Positions 55,018-64,000 of a stretch of DNA of 64,000 bases are shown here, one piece after another. The stretch covers positions 22,868 to 86,867 of the forward strand of contig JADNRV010000206.1 of assembly GCA_015499995.1 (NCBI GenBank), in the 5' to 3' direction. Under the pieces are notes generated by a model. That model did not search any database. It was given only the letters and a program-made list of their open reading frames with translations, and was not told the DNA's origin. The translations under genes and the position numbers were made by a program. Numbering within the stretch: the first letter of the stretch is position 1; every line of letters starts with the position of its first letter. The stretch comes from Flammula alnicola (lineage: Eukaryota; Basidiomycota; Agaricomycetes; Agaricales; Strophariaceae).

Positions 55018-58000
55018 TCACTCAGTCTTCGTTTTATCTAGTGTACCCTGGTTAGATCTATCTGGTAGGGCGGCTGCAACCTCATCTATTTTCTTGAATT
55101 GCCAAGGGAAACGAGATGGGTAGAGGAATGGCCGAAGATCGAATCCTGTAGACAACATGATTTGTAAAACAATCCATGTTTCGACGATCGCTACGCTTAC
55201 TGTTGTCATCGGGACTATACGATTCCTATGAAATGAATGTTTCAATCAGCTGAGGCAAGATGATCAAACACACGACTGACAGCGTGATAGGACGGTGTCA
55301 AGGTCGTCATTTTGTGCCGATTCCTTGCATGTTCAAAGAAGAATAATTTCACTTTCTCTGCGATCTAAAAGGGTGTTCAGTGATTTGCCTATTAGAACTT
55401 GAAAGACAATTCACCTGCATAGGTGACAAAAAAGAACCCCATTCATGAATGAGTTTCGTGAATGTACTGTAAGGGCCACATTTCTCAATTTTACGAAGGC
55501 GACCAAAAACGGATAATTCATCATAGGTCATTCCCATGTCCGCCTATGAGTGGAGTTTCAGCAGGCAAGCGCAGTAAGAGACATTTTCAATACTTCATCT
55601 GATTGCACGTAAGTTTCAGTGATCGGTTCCAACTCGGCAGTTGGCACAGCGTCCAAGAAGCTGTCGTGAGCTATAAGTGGTCTGCGAAGGTTCAAGTATG
55701 AAATACATACCTTCTCAAGATAGGAAGATCAAATGCACCTTCAGCATATGCAATGAACTTTTTTAGATCAGTTTTACTGATACCACCAATGGGGTTGATA
55801 TCCGCTACAAGAACGTGAATATGCTGGTGGGTGAACAAGCGTAAAGAGAAAGCGTACCCGACGAGCAATCATATTTCGTTAGATATCCACGAAGGCTGCC
55901 ACGTGTATCAGCTATTTAAACATGCATGGGAAGGTGCATTGAACAAACCTTTCGTCGACGTTCGCACTTCCAAGCACAAGCAATCCTCCATTTCTCCCTC
56001 TGACCCACGGTAAGAGTTGCGCGAACATATATGCCAGCACCATGCGGAGTCTTGCCTTAAAATTGAGAAGCATAAGTTGAAGTACAAAGTGTTCATATGA
56101 GATTCTGACCTGGATATTCTGCAGTGCCAGATTTTCGGCGTTGGAACCTCCATGAGAACGGAATTGGGGGCGAAGTCCTGTAACAAGTCCGAATAGGGTT
56201 CGAACTGCAGTTACAATCGAGTCCATGTTCAGATCGGTATGATAACTAAAGATGCTAGCTGTCAGCAGTCTATTTCTGACGATATATTGTCTTTCTTGCC
56301 TTCCAATAGCACCTGATAGTTGCTTAGCCCTTCGGCGTGTTTCTGCGCTGGAGTTCTCGGTGCCCATATAGCATGTATGGAATATCCTATTAGCAAACTC
56401 CGTTGGATCGGTCGGAAGGTATTCCGAATCTTCAGGCTCGCCAGCTATGCGCCTCGCATCTGCGATAACTTGTATGTCTGGTGGAGGTATTGAGGTTAGG
56501 CAATGAACGACGATTGAGCGACTTACCACCTCTAGCAGCTGCCTGAGCGACCAATCGGCACATGGAGTACACTATGACAGCGGTGGCGCAGCTGTCGATA
56601 CCGCCACTAAGAGGAAGAAAGTATCCTTGTGTACGCGACCGCCGGAGGTAGTCCCAGAGCCAGCATGCGGGCCCCAGCCTAGGATGTAATTAAGTGATAT
56701 TTTCTTGTCCAAAGACAAGGTGAGACTTACGCAATTTCTTCTTCTGGAGTATGATATCTGACCGCAATAGACTTGGTGCCAACTAGACCGACCATGTCCT
56801 CTTCGCTGACCTCGTCGAATTTCCCGCTCGTAAGTGCAAAGTCAACTTCCACTCTGTGATATCTTTCAGATGAAGCTGCTTGCATGCTCCTACTGGATGT
56901 TGCACGGTGCGCTCGAACATCCTCGATGTCAACTGTTGCAGTAACAACTTCGACATCGTTCAAGGAAAACTGAGATCCTTGTGCGACGACTCTGCCGTTT
57001 ACAGCAATCATGGCACATCCGTCGTAGTATAGACGATCGCCATCGCATCCTTGTTGGTTGGCATACAGATAAATACCGCCTAGCTGGATATCTACGTTCA
57101 GTTTATGTATCTGGCAAGAAGTGGAGATCGAATACCTTGAGAGTGGCTTCTTTGATTAACTCCACACGCCTATAGAGCTTACGGAGCTCGTGGTGGCTGC
57201 CGCTCGAGTTGGTGAAAATTTCCACGCCATCAAGACCCATCAAGATATGAGGGCTAAAGAAAATCAGCATCTTAAGGAATAATAAAAAGATGAACCCAGT
57301 ACCTGGCAGGGGTAAAAAGCTCTTCGCATAATTCCACGCCGATACATGTGTCGACGGTACTGACAACTGCGTCTCCGAACGGAACCTTGATCTGCACAGA
57401 CAAAGCATTAGAAGGCTGTGATATTTATTGTTCAAGTTGGTTGACCTGTTTGGTGACTGCCTGAATAATCCGCGGCAGATAATGGTCTTCCCATTGGCGG
57501 TGCTTCTGCCAAGGTGTAAAGTAGCGCAATTCGCGGTAGTTGCCATCATTGGCGAGCCACATTTTGGGACGAATGAGCAGGATCTTTCTATCATGGATAA
57601 TAACTCGGCAATTGTAGATAACATTTTTGTGCATGACAGGCCTATCAACGACAAAAGGTCAAAAGAAAGAATCCAAAGAGCATGGTTAGACTTGCATTCC
57701 AATATCGCAGACAATCCCCATAGAATCCTCTGACGAGAGAATTTTCGCGAGGACTTCCCATGAGTGAAGAACAGTATCGCCTATAGAGAGGAAAATTAAT
57801 ACAGACCACAGCAATAACTGAGATAAAGATATTCACCCTCGAGGAAGTGATCCAAACAGCCATAACCTCTGTTAATAGTTGTCAATAGTACGTGGTGATA
57901 GTGATATGGGACGCTTACGGTATTTCAAGCTCTGGACCAACCCTCAGAGTCGCTCCCCGAATTTTAGCAGTAGCAATGCTTTCCATGATTCTTTCATAAT

Positions 58001-58214
58001 TTCCCTATAACCGAGTCCAATGAACCGAACAGTTAAGATATATCAACAGACCAACTTGGAAGTCAAGCGCCCATTGATTGAGAGAACTGAGGTCTGATCA
58101 GTGTAGCTTGGAGATTAGACACGATATAACTACCATCTACGAGAGATTTAATGCCAATGCATGGAGACAGAGAGGAGAAAGCTCGCACGTAGCCAAAGTG
58201 ATGAGGTGACCCAT
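55018..58214 (-). CDS. QNS1: Glutamine-dependent NAD+ synthetase
   Basis: Twenty exons from 58189-58214 down to 55018-55145 give 717 residues; yeast Qns1 has 714. It makes NAD+ from deamido-NAD+, ATP and glutamine. The N-terminal nitrilase-type glutaminase has [21 protein letters not shown] with its Glu, [14 protein letters not shown] and GVELCEEL with the catalytic Cys (about 155). The C-terminal synthetase has the ATP-pyrophosphatase loop LPLSGGIDS (about 360-367), [27 protein letters not shown] and [11 protein letters not shown]. Two introns appear to use GC donors (GCAAGT at 57695, GCAAGA at 56299, minus strand). The second has no stop and a length that keeps frame, so a retained form would add 18-19 residues. 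Highly fragmented, with exons down to 25 nt. Confidence 0.95.
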
Positions 58215-58944
58215 AGTTCCTAATGTTTCACGAGGTTTCACGCTAAACACCTACAAATCTAGTGGTTAGTCGGAATTCGTATGTTAGCCTGGGCGTGATA
58301 TACCAATCAGAAAAAAGGTTCAAAGATGAAGATAAATGAAGATTAAGTCAACGAGTTGGGACTTCGTAGTCGTTATCAGCAATGAGTTATGATGAAACCC
58401 TCAGCAGGCTGATAACTACTGGAATGCCGGCCGATACTTGCCGAACATGTCCTGTTCTGGAATGTGCGCCATGAGGGTATCTTCTCAAATTGTCAGTACC
58501 TCAAACTATGTAATTGTCTTTCTGAAACTCTGTCGTCTGATGACCCATGTATATATTATCTTCCAGAGCGTTCTTTTACCACTGACGCTCTTGCACGGAT
58601 CATGTCACCGTCATAGACAGCAAACGTAAGAGACAATAGGCTTCTAACACCAGGGCAAACAATAAGCATGATAATCTTTCGCTTCTTTTTGCAGGTCCGA
58701 GTACAATCCCGTATACGTACGGTCGCGTACGCAGGCGGCAAAACCTGGCAAAACTCGCATCCAAAAATATTTAATTGTCTTCAAGGTCGACCCATGTGGA
58801 TATGGTTTGGCATCAATATACATCTCTCGCATACTTATAAGTAAGAGATCGCGAGCGGACTCAGTTTGTTGACCACTCTGGCAATCAGCAGTCGCGAATA
58901 CGGCTAGTCACCTATATAGACCTTGTCGAGACTCTCCGACCATA
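58215..58944. promoter_or_regulatory. Divergent promoter region QNS1-carboxypeptidase
   Basis: About 730 bp between divergent start codons. Short frames here lack splice logic and domains. A GTATACGTACGGTCGCGTACGC stretch near 58710 is rich in CGTAC. No regulatory site can be named. Confidence 0.4.
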
Positions 58945-61930
58945 ATGGCTTGTCGACGATTTGTTTGGTTTTCCGCCGTCGCGTTGCTGCCTTACGCGCC
59001 TTTTGTTGCCTCTCAAGGTTCAACACCTCTTCCGAGTTCATTTCCTCACGCTTATCCTGGACAACCGTCTGGCGACTTCAGTCCTGCATGGCAGAAATGT
59101 AAGTGTGTCCGTCCCTAAATGAGAACGTGAAACCGATACATATTCTTTTAGACTTTCAAGTAACGACCAAGCTACCCAACGTAACATTCCCCATTGCACG
59201 GAGCTTCGCCGGAAACCTTCCCGTGCAGCGTGCGGGACATCCGAATAATACTCTATTCTTCCTTGGCTTCGAACAATCAACAGGCTCCCTAACAGCACCA
59301 TTGAGTCCAAGTAATCAAGAACCATGGGGGATTTGGTTGAACGGAGGGCATGTTCTATTTTCTTGAAGTTGAGTTGAAGAAGAATCACAGTTCTAAACCT
59401 TGAATTTTAACAGGCCTGGCTCTTCGAGCATGATTGGACTATTTTTCGAGGTGCGAAACACTATTTTCCTGAAACTTCTGTCATTAACACCGCCAATCGA
59501 ACATCTAGAACGGCCCTATACGAATCAACGGCGATTATTCTGCATCACCTAACAAATACAGCTGGAATAAGCTGGCGGATTACTTCTGGATCGACCAGCC
59601 AGTGTACGTTGCCATTCTGCCTTCATTCAACCATGATCTTAACCTTTCGGACCGTCAGTGGAGTTGGGTACTCAACAGCCGATGCAGACGGTTATGGTAA
59701 GTGTTTTCCTGCGCTCTCGACTGGACCTCTTGACCTACTCATTCGTCGTGACAAACAGCTCCGGACGAGGACCAAATTGGGAAAGATTTTGTGAGTAAGA
59801 TTCGATGTTGTCCTCTTCATATTGGCTCATTGGATACATTAGATGGGATTCTTGGGTAACCTGGTCAAGGTTTTCCCCAGCTTGGCCACTCGTCCACTCC
59901 ATATCACCGGTGAAAGCTATGCTGGACAGTACATTGTGCGTTATCACTTGCTATTTAACGTTCGACCGGTGCACTCACCTTGCATCATAGCCATATATCT
60001 TGAAGGCGTACTTCGACATGCCAAACCCTCCTGTCAAAGTTGGAAAGATCGCCATTGGCGATGGAACCTACTCCTCTGAACAGATCTTCGAGCTCTTGCC
60101 TGCAGTAAGTCACAGAATTCTGTATTCAGTTGACACCCATTTTGATCTTTGTTTTCCAGCTCAGCGTGCTTGAAACGTACCCTCAGATCATCGGCTATGA
60201 CCAAGACGTTTATAACTATTTCAAGCTGCAGTAAGCCATTCATTTTGGCTTGGCAATGAGTTTTAATTAACCAGTTTCTCGTAGAACTGATCTATGCGGA
60301 TTCAATATCACACTTACATACCCACAACATGGCATCATCCCAGACGTGAACTTTACCTTCCCAACCGAACGTTTCATTCCATGGAAAGAGCGGTTGTCGC
60401 GCAAATCTTTCATGAAAGAGCTCACTCGCCGTACAGCAGAGGAGTCGAAGTCAATTACACTCAGGAAGCGCGAAGATCGGGAAGCTGAGAGAGATTTATA
60501 TAAACGAGATCTTTCCTTGCGAGCAAATGGGACCATTGACCCTTGGGTGATTGTTTTACATTATTTGCACACGCAGAGCTTAGCTGATATCTTTTCTCTA
60601 GTACGGTTGTTTCCTTTTGGACATGTTCATCGACTATGCCATCAATTACACATTCCCTTGGAGTACGTATTCATGTTCTTGCTGAGCGCGCATCCTAATC
60701 CCTACTCCCTCGGTACTAGATTTGACCGACAATCCTGGTTTCTCATTCAACGTATGATATTCATTGAGCTATGCAAGGACAATCTGACCATTCGATGCGC
60801 AGGTCTATGACATTCCGGATGCCTTGAATCCCGAAGTGACAATGGATGCCAGTGTATTTATGAATGGTAGATCCTATTTTGTCCACTCCATCCGTCAAAG
60901 TGACGTTACCTGATTAGACTCTCGCGTGAGAGCGGCTTTCCATGCGCCAACAAGTAAAGACTGGGCGATGTCATTTGATTTCCCATTCGGAGCCAGTAAG
61001 TCACATCTACTTCATAGCCTCGAACCCGTTTTAATTTTTGTCATAGGCCCTAATGATGGCAGTACGTTTTTTATCTTGGTGAAAACTTGTTTGATATTCC
61101 TGATATAGTGGTTTCTCTTCCCTTCAAGGTCCAATGTATGTTATGAGCAACTGACATTTATTTTGCAACATGTCTAACCATCGTGGACCGCGCTTAGGTC
61201 TATCAATATTTTCAATGCGCTTGCGGCCAACGCGACGGCTCGTGAAGTCGGGATTATTTTATTCTCTGGGAATGACGACTCCCTCATTCCTCATCGAGGC
61301 ACTGAAGGTAAGCCTATTGTTCTACGTTAAAATGCATTGTCTGACTCGTTTTTCAACCAGTCGCAATTCAGAACACTACATTTGGTGGCGTACAGGGTTT
61401 CACCCGTAAACCGTCCACACCCTGGAATAACGATGCAGGACAACTTGCTGGTGTTGTTCATCAGGAACGAGGCTGGTCCTACGTCTTGTTCCTTGGTGCT
61501 GGCCATCTAGTTGCTCAAGGCGCCCCAGTTTCAGTACGCGACACTCACGTCATATACATTATATACTTTGCTAATTTATATTATGCAGGCATTCACATTT
61601 TTACGTGAATTCGTTCTTGGAAAGAATAAAGCGGGACTTGTGACAACAAGCAGCTCTGGTGCAGTCAGCGTTGTCGGTGGCGAAAACCAAGCCTTGTCGG
61701 GTATCATACCAGGACCAGACCCGATCTATTACGGAAATGGCGCCACGCAGTCGACTTACATATTCCCATCCGCGACGCGTGCTGCTTGGAAGACTTTTAT
61801 TGCAGGCCAACAAGCACAACCCACAGCTCTGCTGGAGACCAATTCGACGAATGATGCGCCATCTACTCTTCGCTATTCGCGATTTTTCGTGCTTTTGGCT
61901 GCCGCAGTCAGTTTCTGGCTGCAGCTGTAG
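58945..61930 (+). CDS. Secreted serine carboxypeptidase (S10 family), probably GPI-anchored
   Basis: Nineteen exons from 58945-59098 to 61589-61930 give 657 residues. Residues 1-23 form a signal peptide. S10 landmarks are IWLNGGPGSSSMIGLF, WNKLADYFWIDQPVGVGYS, GESYAGQY with the nucleophile Ser209, SGNDDSL with Asp477, and GAGHLVAQGAP with His535. The region between 275 and 335 is rich in charged residues and is the variable cap. The C-terminus has a Ser/Thr/Asn-rich stretch followed by a hydrophobic tail (FFVLLAAAVSFWLQL), as in GPI-anchored or membrane-bound forms. It removes C-terminal residues from peptides, outside the cell or in the secretory route. Intron 2 appears to start with GC (59348), and exons 15 and 16 are only 15 and 7 nt. 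Confidence 0.92.
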
Positions 61931-62149
61931 TGCTATACCCCTTAGGATACTGGAATGTCACGACATATACCCCCTAGTATACGTACTTACGCTTATAGTA
62001 CTCTTGATGAGTGCAAACGACCTTGACGCCTAATTTAAACCTGTATTGTACCCTTTTCGTTTAAGACGACCCATAGCAAACTGCATGGTGCTGTACAGTA
62101 CGTGTAACATCGTTTGAATTTATATTTTGGGAAGAAAAAAGAACCAATG

Positions 62150-62236
62150 GGGCCTGACCGGGAATTGAACCCGGGACCTCCTCGAAATTCCCTCAGCGGG
62201 CCCTAACAAGGAATCATACTACTAGACCATCAGGCC
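62150..62236 (-). tRNA. tRNA-Pro (anticodon AGG) with a 15-nt intron
   Basis: On the minus strand the acceptor stem is GGCCTGA/TCAGGCC with discriminator C. The D arm is TGGTCTAGTAGTATGA, the anticodon stem CCTTG/CGAGG includes one G-T pair, and the T arm is CCCGG-GTTCAAT-TCCGG-like. The loop reads TT-AGG-G, giving anticodon AGG, then a 15-nt insertion (CCCGCTGAGGGAATT) before the last loop base. Without it the tRNA is 72 nt. Confidence 0.94.
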
Positions 62237-62352
62237 GATGTAATTGAACGGCAGCTTAAATTTATTACATAAAGACGCTCAATTTGGAAGGGAAACGCGT
62301 CAGACACTTACGCGTCCAATCCGCTTTTATTGACTTCTCTTCTGCCCTCACC

Positions 62353-63931
62353 ATGGACGTACAACCTTCAACAACATCAAGACCCGTGGATCAGCGAAAG
62401 AAAGATGCTCTCAAAACATATAGAGAGGTGATTTCTGATTACTCTTTGTTCCTTTCGTGTATTCATCGCAGTTCAGAAATTACGCAGCCATGAAGCGAGC
62501 AGCGAAAGCCTGAAAAACCGTCAGTGACCTCCTGGTAACTTTCCGTCCTTGACTTACCAAACTGTCGTTCTCTAGTCAGATTCTCGATAAAGGACTTAAA
62601 CAAGGCATACGAGAAGACAGAAGACGATATCAAGGCGGTTCAATCCGTGGGTCAAATCATTGGAGAGGTCATGAAGCAGCTAGACTCGGATCGGTGTACG
62701 CATGCCTTGTCTTCTAGTTGTTAAGTGACCTAACATTCTGGCTTAGTTATCGTGAAAGCATCATCGGGGCCACGCTACGTGGTTTCCTACCGTCCCACTC
62801 TCCCTGTAGCGAAGCTGAAGACCGGAACGCGTGTTTCACTTGACATGACGACATTGACAATAATGCGAATCCTGCCTCGCGAAGTTGACCCCCTTGTCTA
62901 CAAAATGAGTCTTGAAGATCCTGGAGGTGCAACATTTGCTGGAATTGGAGGGCTGGGCGAGCAAGTCCGAGAGTTGCGAGAGGTGCGCTGTACAGGAATA
63001 TAACCACCTCGCCATACTAACGGGTGATGCAATGTAGATCATCGAACTCCCATTAATGAACCCCGAACTCTTCGTCCGTGTCGGCATCACACCACCGAAG
63101 GGCGTCCTTCTGTATGGTCCTCCGGGAACAGGCAAAACTCTGCTGGCGCGTGCGGTGGCGGCAACTTTGCAAACCAATTTCTTGAAGGTCGTCTCTTCAG
63201 CTATTGTTGACAAGTACATCGGAGAGAGTGCCCGTGTAATACGAGAAATGTTTGGGTATGCCAGAGACCATGAACCCTGTGTCATCTTCATGGATGAAAT
63301 CGATGCCATTGGTGGACGTCGTTTCTCGGAGGGTACCAGCGCGGATCGCGAAATTCAGCGCACACTTATGGAGGTCTGATCATGCTTTTTCAATATTCCC
63401 GAGCTCGTATTCTGATGTTCCATCGTCTCACTTAGCTTCTGAATCAAATGGACGGATTCGACTCTTTGGGCAAGACTAAACTCATCATGGCGACGAATCG
63501 ACCGGATACTCTGGATCCTGCTCTTCTGCGTCCTGGTAGATTGGATCGCAAGATTGAAGTTCCTCTCCCAAACGAACAAGCGCGCTTGGAAATCCTCAAA
63601 ATCCATGCCGCTCCTGTTAACAAGGGCGGGGATATCGATTATGAAGCCATTGTTAAGGTTCGTATTGCATTCTAGTGCTGTTGCGGTGTATTAATTCATC
63701 TCGATATAGCTGTCTGATGGTTTCAACGGTGCGGATTTACGAAATGTCGTAACCGAATCGGGGATGTTTGCTATTCGAGATGATCGAGAGTATATCAACC
63801 AGGAGGATCTGACGAAGGCCGCTCGCAAAGTCTCAGAGGCGAAAAAGCACGAAAGTCAGTTACTTTATTTCCAATGCTTGAGCTCATATCTGACAGTTTA
63901 TTCTACAGCCAAGATGGAATATTCAGCATAG
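62353..63931 (+). CDS. RPT4: 26S proteasome regulatory ATPase subunit Rpt4
   Basis: Eight exons (62353-62427, 62477-62519, 62576-62695, 62747-62982, 63038-63373, 63436-63657, 63710-63854, 63909-63931) give 399 residues; human PSMC6 has 389. Rpt4 is one of six AAA+ ATPases at the base of the 19S particle that unfold substrates into the proteasome. An N-terminal coiled coil is followed by the OB domain (YVVSYRP...[11 protein letters not shown]). The AAA module has Walker A GPPGTGKT (185-192), Walker B IFMDEIDA (Asp244, Glu245), the [18 protein letters not shown] second region of homology with arginine fingers, and an ending KMEYSA. The C-terminus lacks an HbYX motif, as is normal for Rpt4. It is complete within the window. 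Confidence 0.97.
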
Positions 63932-64000
63932 TTTCATATCATGTACATACCCCTTTCGCTTATTCATGTATTTTTCTCCCATGGGCGAAGCACTTCAGCT

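Overview
The window comes from a filamentous basidiomycete, most likely a mushroom-forming Agaricomycete. Genes carry many short introns (about 45-95 bp). Both tRNA genes have small introns next to the anticodon. Gene content is fungal nuclear housekeeping: TRM82, NNF1, TUL1, RIB3, MIR1, COQ6, SEC6, QNS1 and RPT4. Exon coordinates were assembled by hand from splice sites, reading phase and family similarity. No alignment or expression data were available, so junctions may be off by a few bases.

Layout. 1-8.8 kb is gene-dense: the C-terminal end of an unknown gene, a broken copy of one TRM82 exon, an EXPERA/TMEM97-like membrane protein, TRM82, a MYND-finger protein, the kinetochore gene NNF1 and tRNA-Asp. 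9-10.5 kb looks like an eroded gene. 10.8-24 kb holds the transmembrane E3 ligase TUL1, a small basic protein, a complete non-autonomous hAT-type element, a phosphatidylserine decarboxylase-like enzyme, RIB3, the mitochondrial phosphate carrier, an unusual RNase T1-like protein ending in a CaaX box, and an F-box protein. 24.8-28.6 kb has two conserved genes of unknown function. 28.6-46.7 kb is gene-poor: one supported gene (38.8-40.2 kb), two miniature inverted-repeat elements and three diverged direct duplications. 46.7-49.6 kb encodes a 961-residue transposase-like protein. 50.3-64 kb is again dense housekeeping: COQ6 and SEC6 back to back, QNS1, a secreted serine carboxypeptidase, tRNA-Pro and RPT4.

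Functional links. The genes do not form one pathway. RIB3 (riboflavin), QNS1 (NAD) and COQ6 (ubiquinone) make cofactors. MIR1 supplies mitochondria with phosphate. TUL1 and RPT4 belong to ubiquitin-proteasome quality control. SEC6 and the carboxypeptidase serve secretion. TRM82 and the tRNAs serve translation.

The most unusual locus is 20.9-21.8 kb: an apparently intracellular RNase T1/N1-fold protein with duplicated N-terminal modules, a polybasic repeat tail and a predicted prenylation signal. Other points of note are four apparent GC-AG introns, a 7-nt microexon, and three short DNA elements whose boundaries and target-site duplications can be read directly.
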